From Bordetella genomosp. 12 (GTDB taxonomy: Bacteria > Pseudomonadota > Gammaproteobacteria > Burkholderiales > Burkholderiaceae_B), in assembly GCF_002261355.1 (NCBI RefSeq), contig NZ_NEVU01000003.1:558001-622000 (forward strand): a stretch of 64,000 nucleotides of DNA, in the 5' to 3' direction. Made by a program: the position numbers and the translations under genes. Below, piece by piece: positions 45,811 through 54,797 of this stretch. Positions within the stretch are counted from its first letter, which is position 1. Every line of letters starts with the position of its first letter. The notes below the pieces were generated by a model. That model was not told the origin of the DNA. It saw only the letters and a program-made list of their open reading frames with translations, and ran no database searches.

Positions 45811-47169
45811 TTAGCGCAATTTGTCCAAGGCTTCCTGCAGCCGGTCCACGGCCCAGATTTCCAGCCCCTCGATGGCCTGCCGCGGCGCATTGGCCTTGGG
45901 GATGAGCGCGATGGAAAACCCCAGCTTGGCCGCTTCGCGCAAACGTTCCTGGCCGCGCGGCGCCGGGCGGATCTCGCCGGCCAGGCCGATTTCGCCGAAC
46001 GCGAACAGGCCCTTGGGCAGCGGCCGGTCGCGCAGCGACGACATGATGGCCAGCAGCACCGGCAAATCGGCGGCCGGTTCGGTGATGCGCACGCCGCCCA
46101 CCGCATTGACGAAGACATCCTGGTCATGGGTGGTCACGCCGGCATGGCGATGCATGACGGCCAGCAGCATGGCCAGGCGATTGCTCTCCAGGCCGACGGT
46201 CAGGCGCTTGGGATTGGGCGCATGCGAGCTGTCGACCAGCGCCTGGATCTCGACCAACATGGGGCGCGTCCCCTCCTGGGTGGCCATCACGCACGAGCCC
46301 GCGACCTGATCCTGATGCTGCGACAGAAACAGCGCGGAGGGATTGGCCACGCCGCGCAGCCCTCGGTCCGTCATGGCGAACACGCCCAATTCGTTGACGG
46401 CGCCAAACCGATTCTTGAAAGCCCGCACCAAGCGGAAAGAGGAATGGGTGTCGCCTTCGAAATACAGCACGGTGTCGACGATGTGCTCGAGCACCCGTGG
46501 GCCGGCCAGCGCGCCGTCTTTCGTGACGTGGCCGATCATGACGATGGCGATCCCGGTCTGTTTGGCCAGCCGCGTCAGTTGCGCCGCGCACTCACGCACC
46601 TGGGATACCGACCCTGGCGCGGCGGTGAGTTCGCCGCTGTAGAGGGTCTGGATGGAGTCGATGACCGCGACGGCGGGCTTTTGCTGCGATACGGCAGCCT
46701 GAATCGCCTCCAGGCGGATCTCGGCCAGGAGATTAACCGCGCCGGTCTGCAGCCCCAGCCGCCGGGCCCGCAAGGCCACTTGCTCGGCGGATTCTTCGCC
46801 AGTGACATAGAGCACGGGCACGGTGGCGGACAAGGAAGCCAGCGCCTGCAATAGCAGCGTGGATTTGCCGATGCCCGGATCGCCGCCGATGAGCACGACC
46901 GCGCCTTCGACCAGGCCGCCGCCGAGCACGCGATCGAACTCATCGAGCCCGGTGGGTTGACGCGGCGTTTCGCGCGCCTCGATATCGGCCAGGCTGCGCA
47001 CCGGGCTGGACGAGGCCAGTGGCGCGTAACGATGGCTGGCGGCGGGCGCGGACGACTCGACGGTTTCTTCCAGGGTGTTCCAGGCGGCGCAATGCGGACA
47101 CTTGCCCTGCCATTTGAGACTGGTGCCGCCGCACTCGGCACATACATAGACGGTTCGCGATTTGGCCAT
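45811..47169 (-). CDS. radA: DNA repair protein RadA
   Basis: RadA (Sms) assists branch migration in recombination. The 452-residue protein has an N-terminal zinc finger (Cys10, Cys13, Cys24, Cys27), Walker A 'GGDPGIGKST' (95-104), the RadA-specific KNRFG motif (252-256) and a Lon-like C-terminal domain. The start at 47169 gives the normal N-terminus; the upstream frame extension is not similar to RadA. Confidence 0.96.
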   Translation of the reverse strand: MAKSRTVYVCAECGGTSLKWQGKCPHCAAWNTLEETVESSAPAASHRYAPLASSSPVRSLADIEARETPRQPTGLDEFDRVLGGGLVEGAVVLIGGDPGIGKSTLLLQALASLSATVPVLYVTGEESAEQVALRARRLGLQTGAVNLLAEIRLEAIQAAVSQQKPAVAVIDSIQTLYSGELTAAPGSVSQVRECAAQLTRLAKQTGIAIVMIGHVTKDGALAGPRVLEHIVDTVLYFEGDTHSSFRLVRAFKNRFGAVNELGVFAMTDRGLRGVANPSALFLSQHQDQVAGSCVMATQEGTRPMLVEIQALVDSSHAPNPKRLTVGLESNRLAMLLAVMHRHAGVTTHDQDVFVNAVGGVRITEPAADLPVLLAIMSSLRDRPLPKGLFAFGEIGLAGEIRPAPRGQERLREAAKLGFSIALIPKANAPRQAIEGLEIWAVDRLQEALDKLR

Positions 47170-47339
47170 GGCGCAAGTGTACCGGCTGGGCGGCTTTGGC
47201 CATGAGACGAGCCTGCGCTTCATTTACAATTATTTCAGCGCGCAATTAACCCTGGCGCTCAGGCAGCCGGCAAGGCTATCCTTTGCGATGATGCGATGCC
47301 GCACGCCTTTCACCGCCCGGCCCGCTAGGAGTCTGTAGC

Positions 47340-47945
47340 ATGTGCCCCCATCTGTCGCCTGATGACGACGCCGAAGACCTGGATCTGCGCGCGCACTACC
47401 GCAGCCCCCCTCCCCTTGCGCCGGAACTGGCCGCGGGGCAGGCTGCCGTGCGCCGTCCGCACGGCACCTGGCATCCTGGCTGGGGCATCGCCGGCTCGGT
47501 CGCCGTCGTGTTCAGCCTGCTGGTGTTCACCGACTACAGCAATCTCGATAATTCGGCCACGCTGGACGACGACGAAGTCGTGGCGCAAAACGACCCGCCC
47601 GACGACAGCCTGACCCAGCCGCCCGCGCTGGGCAGCTATGCGTCAGCCCCTCCGCCAGCCCTGCCGGCCTCGCTGACCACGCCGCAAAGCGGCAAAAGCC
47701 CGCTCATGCGCCCGGTGCCGCCGCCGGCCGGCCCCGATGGCACCTCACGCATCGAGTACATCCGTAATCTGTTGCGCGGCAACCAGCGAGAAGCGGCGCT
47801 GATCCAGTTGGCCGCGCTGCACCGCGATGAGGATGATCTGGAACTGCCGCCCGACTTACAGGTGCTGCTGGCCGAAGCCGAGACGCTGCCCGAACCGGAT
47901 CACACCGAGTCGGGCCCGACGGCCAGCCGGCCGCCGGCGCACTGA
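47340..47945 (+). CDS. Hypothetical single-pass membrane protein with Pro-rich exterior
   Basis: The 201-residue protein has an acidic start, one membrane helix (about residues 47-64, 'WGIAGSVAVVFSLLVF') and a periplasmic part rich in Pro, Ala and Asp. Near the C-terminus there is a short helical segment ('IEYIRNLLRGNQREAALIQLAAL'). AGGAG lies eight bases before the ATG. I do not recognise the family. It lies between radA and an SDR gene with no functional hint. Confidence 0.65.
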   Translation: MCPHLSPDDDAEDLDLRAHYRSPPPLAPELAAGQAAVRRPHGTWHPGWGIAGSVAVVFSLLVFTDYSNLDNSATLDDDEVVAQNDPPDDSLTQPPALGSYASAPPPALPASLTTPQSGKSPLMRPVPPPAGPDGTSRIEYIRNLLRGNQREAALIQLAALHRDEDDLELPPDLQVLLAEAETLPEPDHTESGPTASRPPAH

Positions 47946-47954
47946 CGCGCGGGT

Positions 47955-48671
47955 TCAGCGTCCGCCCAGGCTGCCGCCGCCGTCCACGCCCAATACCTGG
48001 CCAGTAATGTAGGCCGCGTCATCCGAGAGCAAAAAGGCAATGGCCGCGGCGACATCGGCCGGCACGCCGATGCGGCGCATGGGAATGGACGCCAAGGTGC
48101 GCTTTTCGGCCTCGCCGCCTGCGGGATGCCCGCGGCGAAACAGTTCCGTCTCGATCGGGCCCGGCGCGACCGCATTGACGGTCACGCCATACTCGGCCAG
48201 CTCCAGCGCCCAGGTGTTGGTCAAGCCCACCAGCGCGCTCTTGGCCGCCGAATAAGCCGTGCGCTCATACGCGCCATGGATAGCCCGGCTGGCCACGTTG
48301 ACGATGCGGCCTGCCCGGCGCGCCTTCATGGATTCGACGAAAGTCTGGGTCACCTGCACGGCGACGCGCACGTTCAGATCCAGCACACTGTAGAGCGTGG
48401 CCAGATCGATCTCGCCCAGCGGCTGCGGGGCGACCACGCCGACGTTGTTAACGACGGCATCGACGGGAAATTTCTCGCGGATCTCGCGCAGCACTTCTTC
48501 GGTGCGGCCGGCGTCAGCAAGGTCGCAGGCGTAGAGATAGCCGGGGAAATCCACATCCGTGGTATTGCGCGCAATTCCCACCACGTGACAGCCCAGGTCG
48601 GCCAGACGCTGTGTAAGAGCCCAGCCTATTCCCTTGGTTGCGCCCGTCACGAGCACGCATTTGTCCTTCAT
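47955..48671 (-). CDS. Short-chain dehydrogenase/reductase
   Basis: The 238-residue classical SDR has the cofactor motif TGATKGIG (9-16), NNVG in place of NNAG, catalytic Ser128, Tyr140 and Lys144 (YSAAK), and the 'PGPIETELF' loop. It resembles 3-oxoacyl-ACP reductase-like SDRs, substrate unknown. The start at 48671 was chosen over a TTG three codons before, because GAGG is too close to the latter. Confidence 0.92.
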   Translation of the reverse strand: MKDKCVLVTGATKGIGWALTQRLADLGCHVVGIARNTTDVDFPGYLYACDLADAGRTEEVLREIREKFPVDAVVNNVGVVAPQPLGEIDLATLYSVLDLNVRVAVQVTQTFVESMKARRAGRIVNVASRAIHGAYERTAYSAAKSALVGLTNTWALELAEYGVTVNAVAPGPIETELFRRGHPAGGEAEKRTLASIPMRRIGVPADVAAAIAFLLSDDAAYITGQVLGVDGGGSLGGR

Positions 48672-48782
48672 GGATTTCAACCTCGCTTTGTCTATCGGCC
48701 TGCCTTAGCGGCAATAGGCGTCTTGTAACTTGACTGGCCCGTCTTGGCTAGACCCCGCGGCAGCCGAGGCGGCAAGCTGGTT

Positions 48783-49913
48783 TCAGCGGATTTCCGTCAC
48801 GGGCACGCGCTGAGCCAGGGCCGTGAGCAGTTCGTAGCCGATGGTGCCGCCCGCCGTGGCCACTTCGTCCACGCTCGGACCGCCCTCGCCCCAGAGCACC
48901 ACAGGGCTGCCCACGCCCGCGGCCCGCACCGGACCCAGGTCTACGGCCAGCATGTCCATGGAGACACGGCCCAGCACCCGGGTCGGCACGCCCGCCACGG
49001 TAATGGGGGTGCCCGTGCCGCAATGGCGCGGATAACCGTCGGCGTAGCCGCAAGCGACCACCCCGATACGCATGGCCTCGGGCGCGGTGAAGCTGGCGCC
49101 ATAACCTACGGTTTGGCCGGGCTGCAGTTGCTGCACCCCGATGAGTTCGGACGTCAGCGTCATGGCCGGGCGCAGATCCAGCACGGCGGCGTTCTCGTCA
49201 TCGAAGGGCGACGCGCCGTACAGACAGATCCCGGGACGGACCCAGTGCGCATCGCCTCCGGGCTGGCCGATGGCCAGCTGGGGATAGCGCAAGGTGCCCG
49301 CCGAATTGCAGACACTCACCGGCCCGGGCAGGCTCTGCGTGGCGGCCTGGAAAACCTCCCACTGCCAGTGCGGGCCCTGCGCGCTGTCGGCCGTGGCGAA
49401 GTGGGTCATTTTGCCTACGCTGCCCAGTACGCCCCGCTGCTGCAGCTGGCGGGCTGCCTCAAAGGCCTGACCATAGGCCTGCGGCGCGAAACCGAGACGG
49501 TTCATGCCGCTGTTGAGTTTGACCATGGCGTTGATACGATGCGCCGGGCGGGCATGCGCCAGCATGTCCAATTGTTCCTGGCAGTGTATGGCCGTGCTCA
49601 GGTGGTAGCGGTCCAGCAGCTCCAGATCGCGCGGCTGAAAGAATCCCTCGAGCAGCATGATGGGCCCGCCCCAGCCGGCCTCGCGGCAGCGCACCGCCTC
49701 GTCCAGATCCAGCATGGCCAGGCCTTGCGCTTCGGAGAACGCGCCCACGGCGCGCTCGATGCCATGGCCATAGGCGTTGGCCTTGATGACGGCCCAGATC
49801 GAGGGCGGAACCCCCCCTTCGGCCTCGGCCCGGCGATCCAGGCGCCGACGCACGACGGAAAGGTTATGACGCAAAGCCGAAGGCGAAATCAAGGCGGAGA
49901 TGGGACGTGGCAT
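48783..49913 (-). CDS. alr: Alanine racemase
   Basis: Alr makes D-alanine for peptidoglycan using PLP. Lys44 in '[10 protein letters not shown]' binds the cofactor, Tyr271 in 'VGYGASF' is the second catalytic base, and 'RPGICLYG' and '[11 protein letters not shown]' are conserved. The 376-residue length is normal. It is divergent from hpnC with 97 bp between starts. Confidence 0.95.
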   Translation of the reverse strand: MPRPISALISPSALRHNLSVVRRRLDRRAEAEGGVPPSIWAVIKANAYGHGIERAVGAFSEAQGLAMLDLDEAVRCREAGWGGPIMLLEGFFQPRDLELLDRYHLSTAIHCQEQLDMLAHARPAHRINAMVKLNSGMNRLGFAPQAYGQAFEAARQLQQRGVLGSVGKMTHFATADSAQGPHWQWEVFQAATQSLPGPVSVCNSAGTLRYPQLAIGQPGGDAHWVRPGICLYGASPFDDENAAVLDLRPAMTLTSELIGVQQLQPGQTVGYGASFTAPEAMRIGVVACGYADGYPRHCGTGTPITVAGVPTRVLGRVSMDMLAVDLGPVRAAGVGSPVVLWGEGGPSVDEVATAGGTIGYELLTALAQRVPVTEIR

Positions 49914-50010
49914 GGTAGCTTTCTTCCTGAGTCGGATAGTCTAACGTATCCAACCGGGCGGCCACCGTTGCCGCGCCTCTCGTTGAGCCGTCCTGCGGCA
50001 CGTTTTTCGC

Positions 50011-50841
50011 ATGTCTTCCATGGCTGTTGATCACTACGAAAATTTCCCTGTCGCCTCCCTCCTGCTGCCCCGGCCGTTGCGCCAGGCCGTGCGCGACATT
50101 TACCGCTATGCCCGCGCCGCCGACGACATCGCCGACGAGGGCGACGCCGACGATGAGCAGCGTCTGGCCAGCCTGGAGCGTTTTCGCAGCGAATTGCATC
50201 GCATCGGCGCCGGCCCCAGCCAAGCTGGCCCGGCAGACCTGGCGCCCATTTTCGAGCCGCTGGCCGTCACCCTGAGACGCCACCAGCTGCCCATCACGCC
50301 GTTTTTCGATCTGCTGTCGGCCTTCGAGCAGGACGTCGGCACCAAACGCTACGCCGACTTCGCCACCCTGCGCGACTACTGTTCGCGTTCAGCCGACCCC
50401 GTCGGGCGCCTCATGCTGCACCTGTACGGCGCGGCCACGGCCGAGAACATCCGTGATGCCGATGCCATCTGCACCGGCCTGCAATTGACCAATTTCTGGC
50501 AGGACGTGCGGGTGGATTGGCGCAAGGGCCGCGTCTATCTCCCGCAGGAGGACCTGCAGGCGCACGGCGTCAGCGAGGAAGACCTTGCCGCCTGCCGCCT
50601 GACCCCAGCCTGGCGGGCCCTCATGGCGTTCCAGATCGAACGCACGCGCGCACTGCTACACTCTGGCGCTGCGCTGCCGCGCCGCCTGCCCGGCCGCATC
50701 GGCTTCGAACTGAAGCTGGTGGTCCAGGGCGGCTTGCGCATCCTGCAACGCATCGAGCAGGCCAACTACGATGTTTTCATGAATCGCCCGCAACTGGGCG
50801 CCCGAGACTGGGCGCTCATGGCGTGGCGCGCCCTAACTTGA
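50011..50841 (+). CDS. hpnC: Squalene biosynthesis protein HpnC
   Basis: HpnC converts the presqualene diphosphate made by HpnD to hydroxysqualene. The 276-residue prenyl-synthase-fold protein starts with the HpnC signature 'DHYENFPVASLLLP'. It has the first aspartate motif (Asp38, Asp39, Asp42) and a second motif 'QLTNFWQDVRVD'. It is the first of hpnC-hpnD-hpnE. The ATG at 50011 has no clear ribosome site; another ATG lies at 50020. Confidence 0.92.
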   Translation: MSSMAVDHYENFPVASLLLPRPLRQAVRDIYRYARAADDIADEGDADDEQRLASLERFRSELHRIGAGPSQAGPADLAPIFEPLAVTLRRHQLPITPFFDLLSAFEQDVGTKRYADFATLRDYCSRSADPVGRLMLHLYGAATAENIRDADAICTGLQLTNFWQDVRVDWRKGRVYLPQEDLQAHGVSEEDLAACRLTPAWRALMAFQIERTRALLHSGAALPRRLPGRIGFELKLVVQGGLRILQRIEQANYDVFMNRPQLGARDWALMAWRALT

Positions 50842-50842
50842 T

Positions 50843-51706
50843 ATGACCCCTGACGAATACTGCCAGGAGAAAGCCGCCAAGAGCGGCTCCAGCTTCTACT
50901 ACGCCTTTCTGTTCCTGCCCCCGGAACGGCGGCGCGCCATCACGGCCCTGTACGCCTTCTGTCGCGAGGTGGACGACGTGGTGGACGAGAGCAGCGACCC
51001 CCAATTGGCCCGCGTGAAACTGGGCTGGTGGCGCACGCAGATCGACGCCATGTTTGCCGGCAAGCCCGAGCACCCCGTCACCCGCGCGCTGCAGCCCCAC
51101 GTCCAGCCGCACGGCATCAGCCGGCAGCGTCTGCTGGCCGTCATCGACGGCATGGAAATGGATCTGGACCAGACCCGCTATCTGGATTGGCCTGGCCTGC
51201 GCAAATATTGCTGGCACGTGGCCGGCGTGGTGGGCGAGATGTCCGCGGCGATTTTCGGCTACTCCGAAGAGGCGACGCTGGAATATGCCGCCAAACTGGG
51301 CCTGGCCTTCCAGCTCACCAACATCATTCGCGACGTGGGCGACGACGCCCGGCGCGGCCGCATCTATCTGCCGATCAACGATCTGCAGCAGTTCGAGGTC
51401 AAGGCCAGCGATATTCTCAACGGCAGTTACTCCGAGAATTTCTCCGCGCTGATGGCTTTCGAGACCGCGCGGGCGCGCGAACTGTATCGCGAGGCCATGC
51501 AGGCCCTGCCCGAGGCGGACATCCGCGCCCAACGCCCCGGCCTGATGATGGCCGCCATCTATTACGCCCTGCTCGAGGAAATCGAGCGTGACAACTGGCA
51601 GGTGCTGCACCAACGCATCTCGCTGACACCGCTGCGCAAACTGTGGCTGGCCTGGAAAACCTGGGTGGGCGGAGGTCGCGGCGTCGTGCGCAGGTTGGGG
51701 CGATGA
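50843..51706 (+). CDS. hpnD: Presqualene diphosphate synthase HpnD
   Basis: HpnD joins two farnesyl diphosphates to presqualene diphosphate. The 287-residue protein has 'REVDDVVDE' and 'QLTNIIRDVGDD' aspartate motifs, and the family start 'MTPDEYCQEKAAKSGSSFYY'. It begins 1 bp after the hpnC stop and overlaps hpnE by 4 bp (ATGA), which makes the three genes one tightly coupled unit. Confidence 0.94.
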   Translation: MTPDEYCQEKAAKSGSSFYYAFLFLPPERRRAITALYAFCREVDDVVDESSDPQLARVKLGWWRTQIDAMFAGKPEHPVTRALQPHVQPHGISRQRLLAVIDGMEMDLDQTRYLDWPGLRKYCWHVAGVVGEMSAAIFGYSEEATLEYAAKLGLAFQLTNIIRDVGDDARRGRIYLPINDLQQFEVKASDILNGSYSENFSALMAFETARARELYREAMQALPEADIRAQRPGLMMAAIYYALLEEIERDNWQVLHQRISLTPLRKLWLAWKTWVGGGRGVVRRLGR

Positions 51707-53022
51707 AGGTCGCCGTCATCGGAGCCGGTTGGGCCGGCCTCGCGGCCGCCGCCGCGCTGCGCGAGGCCGACGCCAAGGTCACCGTGTTCGAGGCCGGGCG
51801 CACCCCGGGCGGGCGCGCCCGCCGCGTGGTGCATCCGGCCTTCGGCGCCGACCTGGACAACGGCCAGCACGTCATGCTGGGCGCCTATGCTGAAACCCTG
51901 GCCCTCATGCGCCGCCTGGGCCGCAACCCCGACGCGTTGCTGATGCGCCGCCCCCTGCGGCTGGCCAGCCTGGACCGGCAATTTTTGCTCTCGGCGCCGC
52001 CCTTGCCTGCGCCGCTGCACGCCGCGGTCGGGCTGTTGCTGGCGCGCGGCCTGAGCCTGGGCGAGAAGTTCGCGGCGCTGCGGCTGATCCGCGCGCTGCA
52101 GCATTGCCAGTGGCAGCCGCCGCGCGACTGGACCGTGGCCAGCCTGCTGGATTATCACGCCCAACCCGAGGCCGTGGTGCGCAATGTGTGGGCGCCGCTC
52201 TGCCTGGCTGCCCTGAACACCCCGCTGGTGCAGGCCAGCGCCTCGCTGTTTGCCACGGTGCTGCGCGACACGCTGGCCGGCCACCGCCGCAACAGCGACG
52301 TCCTGTTGCCCTGCGTCGACCTGTCGGCCCTGTGGCCGGACGTGGTCGCGCTGCAGGTCAAGATGCGTTATGGCGACACCGTGCGCCGGCTGCAGCCCTC
52401 GGCCGGCGCGGTCGACGTCAACGACGAGAGTTTCGACGCGGCCGTCGTGGCCGTGCCGCCGGCCATTGCGGCGCGATTGCTGGGCAATGCCTTGCGCACC
52501 TCGCAATCGCCGGGACTGCTGCGCGCGCTGCAAGCCTTCGAATACCAGCCCATCGCCACCCTGAATCTGCGTCTGGCCGCGCCCTGGTCATTGCCAGAGC
52601 CCATGATGATGCTGCGCGAAGACGCCAGCCGCGGCCAGGTCGGCCAGTGGCTGTTCGACCGCGCGCGCCTGACCGGCAAATCCAAGACCGGCGAACTGGC
52701 CCTGGTCTGCAGCGCCGCGGCCACCGTCGCCAACATGGAGCGGCAGGATGCCATCGACGCGCTGATCGGCCAGATCGAGGAGCAATCCGCCAAAGCCGGC
52801 TTACCGCCGCTGCCGGCGGTGGAAGTGGCTGAACTGTTCATAGAAAAACGGGCTACCTTTGCCTCGGTGCCCAAACTCACCCGGCCGCTGAACAGCACGC
52901 CCTGGCCGAATCTGGCGCTGGCGGGAGACTGGACCGACACTGGCTATCCCGGCGTGCTCGAGGGGGCCGTGCGCAGCGGCCTGGCCGCCGCTCGGGTGCT
53001 GCTGTCAGGCCGGCCGGCCTGA
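51703..53022 (+). CDS. hpnE: Hydroxysqualene dehydroxylase HpnE
   Basis: HpnE is the FAD-dependent enzyme that reduces hydroxysqualene to squalene. The 439-residue amine-oxidase-fold protein has the dinucleotide motif GAGWAGL (7-13) and the C-terminal FAD segment 'LALAGDWTDTGYPGVLEGAV'. The start overlaps the hpnD stop. No squalene-hopene cyclase follows, so the final product (hopanoid or other) cannot be told from this window. Confidence 0.93.
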   Translation: MKVAVIGAGWAGLAAAAALREADAKVTVFEAGRTPGGRARRVVHPAFGADLDNGQHVMLGAYAETLALMRRLGRNPDALLMRRPLRLASLDRQFLLSAPPLPAPLHAAVGLLLARGLSLGEKFAALRLIRALQHCQWQPPRDWTVASLLDYHAQPEAVVRNVWAPLCLAALNTPLVQASASLFATVLRDTLAGHRRNSDVLLPCVDLSALWPDVVALQVKMRYGDTVRRLQPSAGAVDVNDESFDAAVVAVPPAIAARLLGNALRTSQSPGLLRALQAFEYQPIATLNLRLAAPWSLPEPMMMLREDASRGQVGQWLFDRARLTGKSKTGELALVCSAAATVANMERQDAIDALIGQIEEQSAKAGLPPLPAVEVAELFIEKRATFASVPKLTRPLNSTPWPNLALAGDWTDTGYPGVLEGAVRSGLAAARVLLSGRPA

Positions 53023-53030
53023 GCTGCGCC

Positions 53031-53411
53031 TCAGCGGCCCAGCCAGTGGGCCGTCGCCAGGCCCAGCGCCGTCAGGCACAATGAACCGGCCAGGCTGACC
53101 GCGGCGTAGCCCGCGGCCGGCCCGATCTGCCCCCGCTCCAGATACTGCACGACTTCCGCCGAGAAGGTCGAAAACGTCGTCAGACCGCCGAGAAAACCGG
53201 TCACCAGGGCCAGCCTGAGCCAGGCCGGCCACTCCGGATGCAGGGCCACCAGGCCCAGCACCAGACCGATCAAATACCCCCCGCCCAGATTGGCCGCCAG
53301 CGTGCCCCAGGGCCACGCGCCGTCATTGAACCGCACGCCCAGCAACCAGCGCAGCCAGGCGCCGACGGCCGCGCCCAGGCCAATGACGAGAAAATGCAGC
53401 GGGATCAGCAT
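53031..53411 (-). CDS. crcB: Fluoride channel CrcB (Fluc)
   Basis: CrcB exports fluoride. The 126-residue protein has four membrane helices and the Fluc signature 'GAWLRWLLGV', 'WGTLAANLGGGYLIG' and 'GFLGGLTTFSTFS'. It follows an HdeD-like gene by 18 bp on the same strand. No fluoride riboswitch is seen before either gene. Confidence 0.94.
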   Translation of the reverse strand: MLIPLHFLVIGLGAAVGAWLRWLLGVRFNDGAWPWGTLAANLGGGYLIGLVLGLVALHPEWPAWLRLALVTGFLGGLTTFSTFSAEVVQYLERGQIGPAAGYAAVSLAGSLCLTALGLATAHWLGR

Positions 53412-53429
53412 GAGGGGAGAGCCCGGCGC

Positions 53430-53975
53430 TTAGCCGGCGTGGCGCTTCATGCGAACGGCCAGCACCAGCAGCAGGATGCCGAAAAACACCGCGTACACGC
53501 CGATCACCCACACCAGGGCCAGCGCGCCTGCGCCCGGCTGGACGACCAGCATCAGGCCAAAGAGCAGCGAAATCAGGCCCGACAAGCCGTGCAGCCATTC
53601 ATTCTGCATTTCCTTGCGGAAGCGAATGGCGGCGATGATCTGGAACACCCCGGACACGATGGCCCAGAAAGCAATGATGTAGAGCAGCATCAGCGCGGTG
53701 ATGCCCGGCCACAGAAAGGTCACGATACCGGCGGCCAGGCCGGTGATGCCCACCAGGATCAAAGGCCACAACGGCTTTTGCTGGTCCCGGATGCGCCAGC
53801 CGGCGATCAGGGCGAACACGCCGTCGACCAGGGCATAGGCCCCCCAGACCATGACCAGAATCGCCAGGGTCAGGCCAGGCAGAAACATGGCCAGCAAGCC
53901 AAACAGGACCGCCACCACGCCACGCAGCGCGACCCAACTCCATTGCTTTCCTACGTTTTGCGGAATATCGATCAT
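53430..53975 (-). CDS. HdeD-family acid-resistance-type membrane protein
   Basis: The 181-residue protein has six membrane helices and the DUF308/HdeD double repeats ('LRGVVAVLFGLLAMFLPG', 'LSGLISLLFGLMLVVQPG'). E. coli HdeD aids acid resistance at high cell density. The start at 53975 has GGAG seven bases before. The upstream extension runs into the divergent iron operon's promoter and is not used. It lies before crcB, perhaps in one transcript. Confidence 0.88.
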   Translation of the reverse strand: MIDIPQNVGKQWSWVALRGVVAVLFGLLAMFLPGLTLAILVMVWGAYALVDGVFALIAGWRIRDQQKPLWPLILVGITGLAAGIVTFLWPGITALMLLYIIAFWAIVSGVFQIIAAIRFRKEMQNEWLHGLSGLISLLFGLMLVVQPGAGALALVWVIGVYAVFFGILLLVLAVRMKRHAG

Positions 53976-54098
53976 GGAAATCTCCAAAGAAAATCGGACC
54001 CTCGACTGACGGGTTGCGCACATCTTATCCCCCGTTCCGTCCCCGCGCCATATCACGTCGGCGAAACAAACTGAAATACCAACCCGGAAATCCTGGTT

Positions 54099-54117
54099 AA
54101 GATTCATTCTCATTGAG
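54099..54117. promoter_or_regulatory. Probable Fur box of the flavin-reductase operon
   Basis: An AT-rich 19-base site, read on the minus strand as CTCAATGAGAATGAATCTT, matches 11 of 19 positions of the Fur consensus, with GAGAAT/GAAT-type repeats. It ends 3 bases before an extended -10 (TGC-TAGAAT, 54118-54126) and covers the -35 to -10 spacer, so binding would block transcription. Confidence 0.6.
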
Positions 54118-54126
54118 TGCTAGAAT
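54118..54126 (+). promoter_or_regulatory. Extended -10 promoter of the flavin-reductase operon
   Basis: TGC-TAGAAT, 25 bases before the PepSY gene start. A -35 is poor, as expected for an extended -10 or a regulated promoter. Confidence 0.55.
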
Positions 54127-54150
54127 TCGCCACCTCCGCGGCACTGCACC

Positions 54151-54777
54151 ATGACCGAAAGACACGCCAGCCAGCGACGCGCATACTGGCTGAAAACCCT
54201 GCACACCTGGCACTGGATCAGCTCGGCAATCTGCCTGCTGGGCATGCTGCTCTTTGCCTTCACGGGCCTGACGCTCAACAACGCCTCGCACATCGAAAGC
54301 AAGGCCCGCGTCCAGACGCGCCACGTCCAGTTGCCCGCGCCCATGCTCGCCTCGCTCAAAGAAGCTGCCGCGCGCCGCGCCGCCCGGCTGCCGCAACCGG
54401 CCGGCGCCTGGCTGGAACAGGAACTCGACGTGGACGCCTTGCGCGTCAAGCCCGAGTGGTCCTCGGATGAGGCCTATTTATCACTCCCCCGGGCCGGCGG
54501 CGACGCCTGGCTGTCCATCGACATGCAAACCGGCGAGGTCGAGTACGAGCGTACCGATCGCGGCTGGATCGCCTATCTCAACGATCTGCACAAAGGCCGT
54601 CACACCGGCCAGGCCTGGAGCTGGTTTCTCGATCTGTTCGCCCTGGCCTGTCTGGTCTTTTCCCTGACCGGGCTGGTGCTCTTGAAAATGCACGCCGGCC
54701 ACCGCGCCGCCACCTGGCCCATGGTCGGGCTCGGCGTCGTGATTCCCGCCGTGCTCGCACTGCTTTTCATCCATTGA
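54151..54777 (+). CDS. PepSY-associated transmembrane protein
   Basis: The 208-residue protein has an N-terminal helix (about 21-42), a periplasmic PepSY-like part with 'AWLSIDMQTGEVEYERTDR', and two C-terminal helices (159-180 and 188-207). Histidines placed as in PepSY_TM reductases are present: His18 and His21 near the first helix, and His147 and His151 in 'LHKGRHTG'. They may bind heme. PepSY_TM proteins include ferric-siderophore reductases such as FoxB. It is first in an operon with DUF2271, DUF4198, ApbE and a diflavin reductase. Confidence 0.85.
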   Translation: MTERHASQRRAYWLKTLHTWHWISSAICLLGMLLFAFTGLTLNNASHIESKARVQTRHVQLPAPMLASLKEAAARRAARLPQPAGAWLEQELDVDALRVKPEWSSDEAYLSLPRAGGDAWLSIDMQTGEVEYERTDRGWIAYLNDLHKGRHTGQAWSWFLDLFALACLVFSLTGLVLLKMHAGHRAATWPMVGLGVVIPAVLALLFIH

Positions 54778-54797
54778 TCGCTCTCGCGGAAAACGAT

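Noticed and set aside
53412..54098. Fluoride riboswitch before hdeD-crcB
   Set aside because: The expected conserved motifs and pseudoknot are not seen in the leader of either gene.
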